Source: Phycisphaerales bacterium (GTDB taxonomy: Bacteria > Planctomycetota > Phycisphaerae > UBA1845 > Fen-1342). From it: a stretch of DNA of 64,000 nucleotides. The notes beneath the pieces are model-generated. The model was given only the letters and a program-made list of their open reading frames with translations, made no database searches and was not told where the DNA came from. Positions 1 to 9,286 of this stretch are shown piece after piece. The stretch is taken from the NCBI GenBank assembly GCA_022839625.1, contig JALHJL010000012.1:1-64000 (forward strand), given 5' to 3'. The translations under genes and the position numbers were made by a program. Positions within the stretch are counted from its first letter, which is position 1. Every line of letters begins with the position of its first letter.

Positions 1-136
1 GACCAGCGAAGGCGTGTCAACCAGCTTTGGGTACTTGCCCTTCGTCTTCTTCCAGGGGCGGGCTTTCTCGGGCTTCAATGATGAGATCGCCCAGGCCCTG
101 GAAGAATTGCTGGCGGCCGCGGAAGCCGGCCCGTAG
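1..136 (+). CDS. C-terminal fragment of an unidentified protein (cut by window edge)
   Basis: An open frame enters from the left edge (first full codon at base 2) and stops with TAG at 134-136, giving 44 residues. The tail reads FVFFQGRAFSGFNDEIAQAL followed by an acidic, Ala-rich helix (EELLAAAEAGP). Nothing in these residues identifies a family. It lies 85 bp upstream of the next gene on the same strand. It is called coding because the frame is open up to the edge and the codon use fits the neighbours; this is modest evidence. Confidence 0.5.
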   Translation, partial: TSEGVSTSFGYLPFVFFQGRAFSGFNDEIAQALEELLAAAEAGP

Positions 137-221
137 GCTGCGCCGGCGGCCGGCAGCTATGCCCGCCGACAGCCCGCCAAAGTAGCTCGGCGCACAGCAC
201 CGGGCGCGACGTGGACATTAC

Positions 222-1070
222 ATGAGCATGGTGCGGATCACCATCCTGGTCGACAACTACGTGCGGCGGCGGGGGCTGCTCGCCGAGCACGGCTGGGCGT
301 GCTGGGTCGAAACGCCCGCCTCCCGCCTGTTGTTCGACACGGGGCAGGGACAGGCGCTGTCGCACAACGCCCGCGAACTGGGCGTTCCGCTCGGTACGGC
401 GGATGCCATCGTGTTGAGCCACGGCCACTACGACCACACCGGCGCCCTGGCGGACGCGCTGGACCTCTGCATGGCGGCGCGCGTGTTCGCGCATCCGGCG
501 GCGCTGGAGGCGAAGTACAAACGTGCGCCAGAGGGCGGCATCCGCACAATCGGTCTGCCCGCCATGTCCGACGAAGTGCGCGCGCGGCTTGCCGCGCGCC
601 TGGTCGCCACGCGCACCCCGACGCAGATCGGGCCCGGCTTGTGGGTGACGGGAGAACTGCCGCGTGTGACCGATTTCGAGCTGGCCAACGGCGAGTTCTA
701 CCTGGACGCCGCAGGCGAGCAACCCGACCGGCTCATCGATGACCAGGCCCTGCTGGTGCGCACCGCGTCCGGCCTGGTCGTTCTGCTGGGTTGCGCGCAC
801 GCCGGCGTGATCAATACTCTCCGGTTCGTGCGGGACCTGCACCCCGGAGTTCCGCTCGCCGCCCTTCTGGGGGGCATGCACTTGTGTAACGTGCCGGACG
901 AACGCCTCACGCGTACGGTCAGTGAGCTGAACGCGCCGGACGTCCGACGGGTTGTGCCGGCCCACTGCACGGGCCTGACCGCGCTGGCGGCGCTCGCGGC
1001 CGGGTTGAGCGGGCGCTGTACGTCCGGCGAAGTGGGCGCGGTGTTTGAATTCGCAACGGGGGAGACGTGA
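222..1070 (+). CDS. Metallo-beta-lactamase-fold hydrolase, RFA-P synthase-like (COG1237 type)
   Basis: 282 residues. The metal-binding motif SHGHYDH is at residues 66-72, and further likely ligands are His in GCAHAG (about 190) and His in PAHCTG near the C-terminus. The combination of FDTGQG, LSHGHYDHTG and GGMHL is typical of the MBL subfamily that includes archaeal dihydropterin-ribofuranosylaminobenzene phosphate synthase-like proteins; the actual substrate is unknown. No signal peptide, so cytoplasmic. Two starts are possible (ATG at 222 or 228); neither has a strong Shine-Dalgarno. Its stop overlaps the leader of the peroxiredoxin gene, so the two are probably co-transcribed. Confidence 0.82.
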   Translation: MSMVRITILVDNYVRRRGLLAEHGWACWVETPASRLLFDTGQGQALSHNARELGVPLGTADAIVLSHGHYDHTGALADALDLCMAARVFAHPAALEAKYKRAPEGGIRTIGLPAMSDEVRARLAARLVATRTPTQIGPGLWVTGELPRVTDFELANGEFYLDAAGEQPDRLIDDQALLVRTASGLVVLLGCAHAGVINTLRFVRDLHPGVPLAALLGGMHLCNVPDERLTRTVSELNAPDVRRVVPAHCTGLTALAALAAGLSGRCTSGEVGAVFEFATGET

Positions 1071-1096
1071 CGGCGGACCGAATCGAGGAGAAACAA

Positions 1097-1780
1097 ATGG
1101 CAGAGGAGCAGTACCGCATTCCGACGATTGGCGAGAAGGCACCCGAGTTCGAAGCCGAGACGACGCAGGGCCAGGTCCGTTTCCCTGCCGACTACAAGGG
1201 CAAATGGGTCATCTTCTTCTCGCACCCGGCCGACTTCACACCGGTTTGCACGACGGAGTTCATGACCTTCGCCAGCATGGCGAGTGAGTTCAAGGCCCTC
1301 AACTGCGAGCTGCTGGGGCTGTCGATCGACAGCACGTACAGCCACATTGCTTGGCTGCGCACGATCAAAGAGAAGATCGCTTACAAGGGCATGAAGGGCG
1401 TCGAGGTCATGTTCCCGGTCATCAGCGACCTCACGATGGAAGTCTCCCGGAAGTACGGGATGCTCCAGCCCGCGGCGAGCAACACGCAGGCTGTGCGGGC
1501 CGTCTTCATCATCGACCCGCAGGCGATCGTGCGCGCGATCCTCTATTATCCGCTCTCAAACGGTCGTAATATGCAGGAGGTCAAACGGCTGCTGCTCGCC
1601 ATGCAGCATTCGGATGAACACAAGGTAGCGACGCCCGCGAACTGGCAGCCGGGCGAGGACGTGATCGTGCCTCCCCCGGGTTCGTGTGGCGCGGCAAAGG
1701 AACGGGTCGAGAAGGCTGGTGCGGACACGACGGTCCTGGACTGGTTCCTGACGCTCAAGAAGTGCCCGCATGGCAGATAG
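1097..1780 (+). CDS. Peroxiredoxin, 1-Cys/Prx6-type (AhpC/TSA family)
   Basis: 227 residues. Peroxidatic cysteine C51 sits in the family motif HPADFTPVC; the following TTEF is also typical. Such enzymes reduce peroxides using the active-site cysteine. Later cysteines occur in PGSCGAAKER and in KKCPHGR at the C-terminus and could act as resolving residues. I chose ATG 1097 because GAGGAG lies about 7 bases upstream; a GTG at 1067 in the same frame would overlap the previous stop but has no better site. The stop overlaps the first codons of the next gene (ATGGCAGATAG), indicating translational coupling. Confidence 0.92.
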   Translation: MAEEQYRIPTIGEKAPEFEAETTQGQVRFPADYKGKWVIFFSHPADFTPVCTTEFMTFASMASEFKALNCELLGLSIDSTYSHIAWLRTIKEKIAYKGMKGVEVMFPVISDLTMEVSRKYGMLQPAASNTQAVRAVFIIDPQAIVRAILYYPLSNGRNMQEVKRLLLAMQHSDEHKVATPANWQPGEDVIVPPPGSCGAAKERVEKAGADTTVLDWFLTLKKCPHGR

Positions 1781-3053
1781 TCAGACGGTGCTCGACCCGC
1801 CGACGGGTCCAAACGACAAGGTAGTACACATGCCGACCCACAACCCCACCACGGCAGACACTCAGCCCAGCAAGAACCAGAGCGAGCCAGGGTTCAACAC
1901 CCGGCTCGTGCATCCCCACGCCGACCACGATCCCTACGGCGCGGTGAACGTGCCGATCTACCAATCGTCCACGTTCGCGTTCCGCAACGCCGCGCACGGG
2001 GCGGCGCTCTTCGCTGGCCGCGAAGGCGGCTACATCTACACGCGGATCGGCAACCCTACGATTCGCGCCCTAGAGAACACGGTCGCCGGTCTCGAAGGCG
2101 GCTGCGGCGGCATCGCGACCAGCTCCGGGCTGGGAGCGGTGGCCGCGGTCTACATGGCCCTGCTCGATGCCGGGACGCACATGGTCAGCACGGCCTCCGT
2201 GTACGGGCCCTCGCGCGGGCTCGTGGAGCAACACCTCGCGCGCTTCGGCGTCCAGTCTTCGTACGTCGACACATCGGACCTGGCGCGCGTGCAGGAGGCG
2301 ATCCGTCCGAACACCCGCCTGGTGTACGTCGAGACGCCCTCCAACCCGGCGATGCAGGTTACCGACTTGCGCGCGATCAGCGAAATCGCGCACCAGCGCG
2401 GCTGTGTGCTCGTCGTGGACAATACGTTCGCCACCCCGTACCTGCAGCGGCCGCTCGAGCTCGGGGCGGATGTCGTCCTGCATTCCATTACCAAGTTCAT
2501 CAACGGCCACGCGGACGTCGTCGGCGGCATCATCGTCACAAGGACCGAGGAGCTCCAGCGCCGGATTCGCCCGCTGATGGTGAACCTGGGCTGCAACATG
2601 GATCCGCACCAGGCGTTCCTGGTCCTGCGCGGTCTGAAGACGCTCGGGCTGCGCATCGAGCGGGCCCAGCAGAGCGCCGTGCAAATTGCCGCTTGGATCG
2701 AGGCGCACCCCAAGGTCGAATGGGTGCGCTACATCGGCCTGCCTTCGCACCCGCAGCACGAGTTGGTCCGCCGGCAGATGCGCGGGTTCGGCTCGATGAT
2801 CAGTTTCGAACTTAAGGGCGGGTTGGAAGCCGGAGTCCGCCTGATGGATTCCGTGCGGCTGGCGACGCTGGCGGTGTCGCTGGGCGGAGTCGAGACGTTG
2901 ATCGAGCACCCGGCGTCGATGACGCACGCGGGGATGTCCCGCCCGGATCGCCTCGCCGCCGGGATCACCGATGGCCTCGTGCGCTATTCCGTGGGCATCG
3001 AGGACGTGGAGGACCTGCTCGCCGACCTGGAGCAGGCGCTTCGCAACGCGTAA
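1770..3053 (+). CDS. Cys/Met metabolism PLP-dependent enzyme, methionine gamma-lyase-like
   Basis: 427 residues (407 if ATG 1830 is used). PLP-binding lysine is in HSITKFINGHADV; YTRIGNPT, SSGLGAV, DNTFATPY and SLGGVETLIEHPASMTH are all signatures of the trans-sulfuration family (cystathionine gamma-synthase/lyase, methionine gamma-lyase, homocysteine synthase). The TKFINGH context and YTRIGNPT favour a methionine gamma-lyase-type enzyme, but specificity within the family cannot be settled by eye. The first 30-45 residues are low-complexity and polar, so the start may be at 1830. Its 5' end overlaps the peroxiredoxin gene by 11 bp, suggesting a sulfur/redox operon. Confidence 0.9.
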   Translation: MADSQTVLDPPTGPNDKVVHMPTHNPTTADTQPSKNQSEPGFNTRLVHPHADHDPYGAVNVPIYQSSTFAFRNAAHGAALFAGREGGYIYTRIGNPTIRALENTVAGLEGGCGGIATSSGLGAVAAVYMALLDAGTHMVSTASVYGPSRGLVEQHLARFGVQSSYVDTSDLARVQEAIRPNTRLVYVETPSNPAMQVTDLRAISEIAHQRGCVLVVDNTFATPYLQRPLELGADVVLHSITKFINGHADVVGGIIVTRTEELQRRIRPLMVNLGCNMDPHQAFLVLRGLKTLGLRIERAQQSAVQIAAWIEAHPKVEWVRYIGLPSHPQHELVRRQMRGFGSMISFELKGGLEAGVRLMDSVRLATLAVSLGGVETLIEHPASMTHAGMSRPDRLAAGITDGLVRYSVGIEDVEDLLADLEQALRNA

Positions 3054-3164
3054 GCCGGCGGACGCGCGGCGAAGCTGCGGACGTGGCTTGCCGATGGAAA
3101 CGCCGCGTTGCGACCCTGTGTTGGGACGAGATGGGCACGATTGGCTCGTAGCGGAGATCACCAC

Positions 3165-3620
3165 ATGCTGAACCACCGGTTGGGCTTGCGCGCCGCACTC
3201 TTCTTGGCCGCGGTTCTTGTCGTGGGTTGCCAAAGTGCGGGTCCGCACGGTCAGCGGGACGATGCGCGCGACGGCGTCCTCGTGCACGTCAGCAAAGGCG
3301 CCGAAGACCCCCACGCACTCCTCATGGCCCTCAAGATGGCAACCGTCATGTCATCAGACCGCGACGTTCTCGTCTACTTTGACTTGAATGGCGTGAATGT
3401 GGTCCTCGGGGACGCGCCGGACGTGACCTTCCCCACGTTCGACTCGTCGAAGACCCAGCTCCGCGCCCTCATCGATAAGGGTGTTCCGCTGTATGCCTGC
3501 CCAAGCTGCCTCAAAGCCGCCGGCAAGGCCGCCGAAGACCTGATGCCCGGCGTGAAAGTCGCGGAGAGGGACGCGTTCTTCCGTTTCACGAAGGGCCGCA
3601 TTCTGACGCTGGACTACTGA
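3165..3620 (+). CDS. DsrE-like lipoprotein
   Basis: 151 residues. An N-terminal hydrophobic stretch ends in a lipobox (VVGC, Cys22), so the protein is predicted to be lipid-anchored. The rest resembles the DsrE/DsrF fold: ALKMATVMSSDRDVLVYFDLNGV, then ALIDKGVPLYACPSCLKAAG, where the paired cysteines (PSC context) match the position of the reactive cysteine of sulfur-carrier DsrE proteins. ATG 3165 was chosen because the signal peptide begins there and GGAG lies about 9 bases upstream. It follows the PLP enzyme by 111 bp; a link to sulfur chemistry is inferred. Confidence 0.75.
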   Translation: MLNHRLGLRAALFLAAVLVVGCQSAGPHGQRDDARDGVLVHVSKGAEDPHALLMALKMATVMSSDRDVLVYFDLNGVNVVLGDAPDVTFPTFDSSKTQLRALIDKGVPLYACPSCLKAAGKAAEDLMPGVKVAERDAFFRFTKGRILTLDY

Positions 3621-3988
3621 CGCAAGTTGGCGTGTGGTTCGCGCGGAATTCCCGGCGCGACACCTCGAACGCGGCTGCCCTGGGGCCGGGGCCCGCTGTG
3701 TCGGCGATCGGACGCGGGGCTCCTTGTTTGTTCGTGCGCGCGCACGGCAGGGCGTAGCGTTTCCCCGACGCGGCGAGGTCGAAAAAACTTCGGGATCGCG
3801 TGCTGGAACTTGTCAGAAAGCGTGAGCATAATCCTAAGGTGGTGTGTCCGGGGGCGGCGGTACTTCGAAGGAGGTGCACGGCGGAACCCATCCCGGGGTG
3901 AACACTTCCCGAAGTTGGTTGGGATCGTCTTCGTAACGGGGGCGCGGGTCGTAGTGCGCGATTGGTGCGCGTCTTCTGAGGAGAAGCC
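3621..3988 (+). other. Intergenic region, no gene seen
   Basis: 368 bp between the DsrE-like gene and the next lipoprotein. It contains an isolated consensus Shine-Dalgarno (AAGGAGGTG, about 3869-3877) with no convincing frame after it. Short frames here have no recognisable sequence. It presumably holds the promoter of the following gene. Confidence 0.4.
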
Positions 3989-6178
3989 ATGAACAGGAAG
4001 ATCGGGTTGGTCTGCATGATGGCGTGTGGGGTGTTGTTGGCGAGCCTGGGCGGCTGTCCGATAACGCCCGGTCCGACGGATGGAAACGAACCGGCTGAGA
4101 GCCGGCTCCAGGTCAATTTCGACGCCTCCGGCGGCAACTACTGCGTCGCCGAGGACAAGGACGGCAACCAGTACAGCTTCCGGGTCCACGAGGGGGCGGG
4201 CGGCGAGACCATCGTCACGGAAGCCAACATCCGCAAGCCGAACGGCAAGGAGCTCAAGCTGTCGTTGGACCCGGAGGGCCGGCCCGTGAACGTGCGCCTG
4301 TCCAACAACACCGCGGCGGACCTGGTGTACGACGGGGACAACGTGAGCATCCGGGTCACCGACGCGACCGGGAACGAGGTCGCGTCCGCGCAGGGCATCA
4401 AGGCGGACACGAAGAAAGCGGCCGTGCAACAGCGGCGCGCGGAGAACTTCAGCAAGGCGGCGGCGCGCAGCCAGGGGAAGTCGGCGAAACTCGATACGCT
4501 TCAGCGCGGTCTGGAGATCTGCGAGGAGATCATCGTATCCATTACCGATCCGGAGACGAACCCGGACTCGCCGCTGGTTGATAGCGAGCTCACGGAAGGC
4601 TGCCAGGACATCGCCGCAATCGCGTCCGATGGCGAGGTCGAGGAAGTCGAGAACCGTGATGACCTGAGCGAAGACGTCACGATTGACGAGGTGCCGGATG
4701 AGATCCGGGCGCTCGCCGGTCAGACGTACATCCTGTTCGACGCCCAGGGCTTCTGCCTGGAATACACCGACGTTTCGAACCGGCTGACCTTCGACAACAA
4801 CGGCATCTTGATGACGGAGTTCGACCGTCACCTCGTGTTCCCCGACCTGAACGTCAACGAGGGCACCGAGTACGCCGATCCTGGCATCACCATCAACTAC
4901 GCCAGCCTGACTGAGCTGATTCTGACGCCGGACGAGATCGGGTTTGACCTCACGGTGCAACCGGTCTTCACCGGAACGCAGCTCGATGAGTCCGGCCGCA
5001 TCACCATCGAACGCCGGTTCAACGCGCACCTCACCTTCCCGGTCCAGCTCTGGGGGACAGCGACGGCGGAAGCGCACAAGTTGTTTGACGTGGCGTTCAT
5101 CAACGGCGCGTTGAGCGAGGACGGCGTGTTGCTCGAGCTGGACCTGGTGCTGGTGGATCTGGAGGAGGCCAACCCGGTGGTCAAGCTCGGACAACTGCGC
5201 TACCACCGGCAGGGCGCACGCCAGCCGGAGCGCATCTACGCGTGCAACGTCGATCCGCAGCAACAGCAGCAGCAGGATTCGCAGCGCGGGATCGTCTGTC
5301 CGGGCAACGCGGCGGTCGGCGAGGACTTCGACGTCACGTTCGAGCCTGGCAGCGCGGACTTGGATGACTTCCAGTACGATTGGTTCATCAGCGGCGGCGG
5401 GGGCTACATCACCGGCGATCCGGGGGCGCCGGTAACGTCCCTTGTCGGGACGCAGCCGGGCTTCCTCAAGGTGACGCTGCTGCTGCACGACATGTCCGAC
5501 AACCCGCAGGTGGTGGGGGTGTACGACTGCACCGTCAACGTCGGTCAGGAGGAGCCGGCGCCGCTCGCCGGGCTGAACGGTTATTGCCCGATAGCGGCGG
5601 TCGCCTTTGAGCCGTTCGACTGCTGGGTGGAGGGCGCGTTGCTGCCCGACCTGGCCGTCCTGAACTGGTTCGTCATCGGCACCTGGGCGTATGACATCAG
5701 CAATCCGGTCGCCCCGCGCACCCAGATCACCTTCTACGACGTAGGGACTTTCCAAGTCGTGTTCGAGGCCTGGACCAAGAACGGCGAGTACATCTACCTG
5801 TGGCAAGACGTCGAGGTCAGCGACGACGGCGAGATCGAATGGGGCGACGAGGAGCCGCCGCCGACGGACGTTACGGATTACCTGGGCGCTTTTGAGGGTG
5901 GGTTGGACGACCCCGCCAACCGGGCCCACGAGATCGCATTCGCGGTCTTCGAGGACGGGAGCGTGCTCGGCGAGTCGTACTGGCCCAATGTCGGCCTGAC
6001 CCTCACGCTGATCGGCTACATGGACGACACCGGGTTCATCTACTTCGAAGATGACGGCGAGCCGATCGGTTTCTACTTTGGCATCTGGGACGAAGACGAG
6101 GAGGGTTTCATCGGCGACTACTACGAGTCCAATTACTCCAACTACATTGGCACGTGGGTCGCCTACTGGGTGGAGTAG
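3989..6178 (+). CDS. Large secreted lipoprotein with Ig/PKD-like C-terminal domains, unknown function
   Basis: 729 residues. Signal peptide with lipobox LASLGGC followed by P and a Pro/Thr/Asp linker, a pattern shared with other lipoproteins in this window. The body is acidic (many EVEEVENRDD-type stretches). Around residues 430-510 a segment with CPGNAAVGEDFDVTF and YDWFISGGGG resembles PKD/Ig-like beta-sandwich modules, repeated around 530-620 (NGYCPIAAVAFEPFDCWVEG). No catalytic motif is visible. ATG 3989 is preceded by GAGGAG (SD). A role at the cell surface is inferred only from export and domain type. Confidence 0.8.
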   Translation: MNRKIGLVCMMACGVLLASLGGCPITPGPTDGNEPAESRLQVNFDASGGNYCVAEDKDGNQYSFRVHEGAGGETIVTEANIRKPNGKELKLSLDPEGRPVNVRLSNNTAADLVYDGDNVSIRVTDATGNEVASAQGIKADTKKAAVQQRRAENFSKAAARSQGKSAKLDTLQRGLEICEEIIVSITDPETNPDSPLVDSELTEGCQDIAAIASDGEVEEVENRDDLSEDVTIDEVPDEIRALAGQTYILFDAQGFCLEYTDVSNRLTFDNNGILMTEFDRHLVFPDLNVNEGTEYADPGITINYASLTELILTPDEIGFDLTVQPVFTGTQLDESGRITIERRFNAHLTFPVQLWGTATAEAHKLFDVAFINGALSEDGVLLELDLVLVDLEEANPVVKLGQLRYHRQGARQPERIYACNVDPQQQQQQDSQRGIVCPGNAAVGEDFDVTFEPGSADLDDFQYDWFISGGGGYITGDPGAPVTSLVGTQPGFLKVTLLLHDMSDNPQVVGVYDCTVNVGQEEPAPLAGLNGYCPIAAVAFEPFDCWVEGALLPDLAVLNWFVIGTWAYDISNPVAPRTQITFYDVGTFQVVFEAWTKNGEYIYLWQDVEVSDDGEIEWGDEEPPPTDVTDYLGAFEGGLDDPANRAHEIAFAVFEDGSVLGESYWPNVGLTLTLIGYMDDTGFIYFEDDGEPIGFYFGIWDEDEEGFIGDYYESNYSNYIGTWVAYWVE

Positions 6179-6192
6179 CCTTGCGTTCCCCG

Positions 6193-6216
6193 CCGCGCGG
6201 ACTCTAGTCCGCGCGG
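6193..6216. other. Perfect palindrome, 11-bp arms
   Basis: CCGCGCGGACT and AGTCCGCGCGG separated by two bases, 15 bp after the stop of the preceding lipoprotein gene. Probably forms an RNA hairpin in the 3' UTR. Confidence 0.6.
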
Positions 6217-6237
6217 CCGGGCCGGATTCAGTCACAG

Positions 6238-6271
6238 GCGCCGCGGGCCGCAAGGTCCGCGGCGCTGTTTT
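6238..6271 (+). terminator. Rho-independent terminator candidate
   Basis: Nine-bp arms GCGCCGCGG and CCGCGGCGC with a 10-base loop, followed directly by TGTTTTG. It lies 60 bp after the + strand lipoprotein gene and before the convergent gene end at 6314, so it may serve the + strand transcript. Confidence 0.6.
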
Positions 6272-6313
6272 GCGCCGCCGGCCGCCGGAGACCGTCCCGG
6301 TCCATGCGGCGGA

Positions 6314-9286
6314 TCACGGCCAGAGCATAATCAGGTTCCCAAGCGCCTGTGGGGAATAGCAGTAGCTCCGTGCTCCCGCCCAGGAGGAGTACTCCCCCCG
6401 ACGCCCGTCGAGACGCGTGACATTCAGGCCCCACACCGAGTTGCGGCGCGCCTCGGGGCCGAACGCCGCCAGCGGTACGGCGAGCTCCACCGCCCAGTCA
6501 TCCCGCTGCACGTTCACGGCCACACGCGCCCCACAGGCCCAGGTCTCCGAGGTACCCATCGGAGGTTCCGTGCGACACCCCTTTCGGGCCACCAGCAACC
6601 CGGAAGGCTTGACTTGCAGGCAGTACAGGTCGCTGCTCGTGCCCGTCACCGCGGTACGCGGGTCAATCAGAACCTCCACCACGTCCTGCCCCCACGGCAT
6701 ACCGCCGTCGATGGGAATGGTGTTGTCGGCGCGCCACAACGGGGGCTCGCCGGGACGCAGCGCGCATCGAACCGCTACATAGAGGTTGTCCTCGTCCAAT
6801 CCGAAGAACGCCCGTGCCGCCAGTGTCGGTTGGTCGGACTGGTCGTCCGATGCACTCCCGCGCTCGCGGCACAGTCGGAAATCGCCCGCCGCGTTGTTCG
6901 ACGCCAGGGGCCAGTCCTCAAGCCGGCCGTCTACCAGCGGCGGCGGCTCCAGCGGGGGGCAGACGGCGACTGCCAGGCGGGCCGGCAACTGCACCGTACC
7001 CAGCGCGGCCGCCTCGAACGCCACGCCGAACGGGTATACCCCGTCCACGTTATACGCCAGGCCGGCCAGGTTCAGCTCGATGGTAGCCGGACGGCGCGTG
7101 CCGGCGTCCAAGTGGGTCAGCACGGGGTTGAGCTGTTGCCAGTCCGGCGGCGGGTTGACGAGCACCCAACGGCCCTGCACAGGTCGGTTGGTGGCGTTCG
7201 ACGCGCTGACCAGCACCTGCGCTCGGAGCGTGTCTGCGCCCGCCGTCAGGCGCACGCCTTCGACCCGGGCGGTCACGCGGCCGGCCTCGCTCATCATTCG
7301 TCCCCACTGCGCGAGGCTGTCAATCTGGCGCTGCCGCATCGCCGCATCGGGCTCAAAGTGGCCGGCCAATTCCTGAAGCACCAACCGCCGCGCCAGCCGC
7401 AACACGGCCCCCTGGGCAGGCCACCCCGTTTCCTTGCTGCTGACGAGGTTGTCGCGGCACGCTTCCGTGAAGCCCCAGTGCACGACCTGCTGGGTCAGCT
7501 TCTGCGCCAACAGGCGCTTGCCGTTGTGCTCAAGGAGCTTGAGCAACTCGTAATCCTGAAGCCCGAGTTGCAGCCGTTTCAGGCGAATCGACGGCACCGG
7601 CCGGTCACGCAGCCCGTACTCCCCGGCCGCGTACACCAGTCCTGGCCCGGCCCAGGGTGCGAGGGCGGCAGAGAGCGGCGGCGGTGCCGCCAGGTCCGCG
7701 GCCTGCTCGATCCAGAGTCCCTCGCAGTCATAACGGTAGGCCTGCCAGCCGAGGATGCGTGCGTCGGTCGCCGGCGCTTCGACCGCCAGCGAACCGCTGT
7801 AGGGCGGGTAGTCGGGCATGAACCACGCCCGCCGGCCTTGCTCCCGCTCGCGAGCCATGACATCCGGCTCATACCACATGGCCGGCGGCGCCCAGATATC
7901 GACCCCTGCCGTCTCGATCACGGGTGCCTCGTGCCAACCCAGGCCCCGGAGTGAACGGCCGGGCAGGTGTGCCACCATGGGGAGGTTGGTCTCGCTACGG
8001 CGGACCAGCGACGACAAGCGCGCGACGCGTCGCACCGAAGCCTGCGACAACGGCTCCGGCGGACACGCCCGGACGAACGCCCGGTCGAGCCAGCCGCGCT
8101 CCGCGAAGTGCCGGCGGCATTCGGCCAGGTACGCCGCGAAGAGCCGCGCGTACTGGGGCGAGTCAACGCCGCCGTTGCGGGCCGCGTTGGGGTACTCCAT
8201 CGACGCCGGAATAGCCCAGGCTTCGAGCCCGCCGCGGTCCGGGAACGCCGACCCATCCAGCCACGCGGACACCAAGTCGTCGTACTCCTCCCACTGGACC
8301 TCGACGGCGTTCTCGCCCACCGGGTGAAACTTGGGAAACGAAGCCCAAAGCACCGGCGTGGTACGGTGCGCCTGAAACAGCCGCATCGTCTCGTTCACCA
8401 GCCGGACGGCGGCGAAATGACTGGGGACCTTCGGCAGCAGGCGCGTCTCCTCGGCGGGCGCGCGCGGCCAGCGCAGGTGCGTGACCAGCAGGTCGCGCGG
8501 GTCCACGCGGCAGATCACGGGCAGGCTGCGGCGTTGTGGCAGCGCGACCGGCAGGACCGTGAGCCGGACCGCGCACGCAAGCACTGGCGCGTCGCCCGTG
8601 GTCCGCCGGACCTCGAGCCGAGCCTGGTATTCGCCGGGTGCCGCGGTCGCGGGAACGCGCAGCTCCACCCAGACGATCTCGTTCCGCGGGTCGGCCAGGA
8701 TCAGCGGACCGCCGCCGCGCGGTGCGTCCCACGGCACCAGGATGTCGGGAAGCAGCGTGGGTTCGGCCGGTTTGCCGGTGCGCTCGACGTACCAGGGGCG
8801 GAAGCGTTCGACGCGCGTGCGGTGGGCACGGTAGACGGAAGCCACGGCGCGCGCGGACAACGTGCCTTCCGGGCCGGCCAGGTCGCCGATGCGCACGTCC
8901 AACGGACCGACCGGCGGGGCCGTGGTGCGCAGCACGAGCTGCAACGCGACCGTCTCGTTGAGCGCCGCGACCAGCCGCGCCTCGCCGCGGGCTGCCGAGT
9001 ACACGTCGTTTTCCAGGCTCGGCGGCGTGTCCAACCCCACGCCCTCGTCGCCGCTCGTGATCCAGGCGTGCAGTGTTCGCCCGGAGGTAGGGAACGTGCA
9101 CCCGGTCACGGCGAGCATCAACAGCCCGGCCCAGACGAACGTCAGCGCCCGAGACGAAAGAAGAAAAGCGCTTGGCGCACGCGTGCCCCGGGCAGCGCTG
9201 GATGCGTTGCACTTCGAACGCGGCCCTGTTCTTGAAAAGCCGGCCAGCCCTCCGCCTGCGGCTGCCGATGCACTGTTTCCGTTCAT
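6314..9286 (-). CDS. DUF4091-type secreted protein with C-terminal CBM9-like domain
   Basis: 990 residues. A hydrophobic segment with lipobox (LMLAVTGC) lies at about residues 48-62, so if ATG 9286 is right there is an unusual 45-residue N-terminal extension; no better start was found. The middle has the layout of DUF4091/glycosidase-like proteins (an N-terminal beta domain, then a TIM-barrel-like part ending in LQLGLQDYELLKLLE). The last 200 residues (from about PPLVDGRLEDW, with DVVEVLIDPR and WAVELAVPLAAFG) resemble family-9 carbohydrate-binding modules. Its start overlaps the previous gene's stop as ATGA, so translation is coupled. A role in polysaccharide handling is inferred. Confidence 0.8.
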   Translation of the reverse strand: MNGNSASAAAGGGLAGFSRTGPRSKCNASSAARGTRAPSAFLLSSRALTFVWAGLLMLAVTGCTFPTSGRTLHAWITSGDEGVGLDTPPSLENDVYSAARGEARLVAALNETVALQLVLRTTAPPVGPLDVRIGDLAGPEGTLSARAVASVYRAHRTRVERFRPWYVERTGKPAEPTLLPDILVPWDAPRGGGPLILADPRNEIVWVELRVPATAAPGEYQARLEVRRTTGDAPVLACAVRLTVLPVALPQRRSLPVICRVDPRDLLVTHLRWPRAPAEETRLLPKVPSHFAAVRLVNETMRLFQAHRTTPVLWASFPKFHPVGENAVEVQWEEYDDLVSAWLDGSAFPDRGGLEAWAIPASMEYPNAARNGGVDSPQYARLFAAYLAECRRHFAERGWLDRAFVRACPPEPLSQASVRRVARLSSLVRRSETNLPMVAHLPGRSLRGLGWHEAPVIETAGVDIWAPPAMWYEPDVMAREREQGRRAWFMPDYPPYSGSLAVEAPATDARILGWQAYRYDCEGLWIEQAADLAAPPPLSAALAPWAGPGLVYAAGEYGLRDRPVPSIRLKRLQLGLQDYELLKLLEHNGKRLLAQKLTQQVVHWGFTEACRDNLVSSKETGWPAQGAVLRLARRLVLQELAGHFEPDAAMRQRQIDSLAQWGRMMSEAGRVTARVEGVRLTAGADTLRAQVLVSASNATNRPVQGRWVLVNPPPDWQQLNPVLTHLDAGTRRPATIELNLAGLAYNVDGVYPFGVAFEAAALGTVQLPARLAVAVCPPLEPPPLVDGRLEDWPLASNNAAGDFRLCRERGSASDDQSDQPTLAARAFFGLDEDNLYVAVRCALRPGEPPLWRADNTIPIDGGMPWGQDVVEVLIDPRTAVTGTSSDLYCLQVKPSGLLVARKGCRTEPPMGTSETWACGARVAVNVQRDDWAVELAVPLAAFGPEARRNSVWGLNVTRLDGRRGEYSSWAGARSYCYSPQALGNLIMLWP

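Noticed and set aside
3869..3877. Perfect Shine-Dalgarno AAGGAGGTG as sign of a small gene
   Set aside because: No start codon at a usable distance leads to a frame with a recognisable or well-coded product.
3614..6253. An 879-codon open frame on the minus strand opposite the large lipoprotein gene
   Set aside because: It is antisense to a gene with a clear signal peptide and lipobox; the residues are low-complexity (Val/Arg/Asp-rich) and match no family. Long antisense frames are expected at this GC content.
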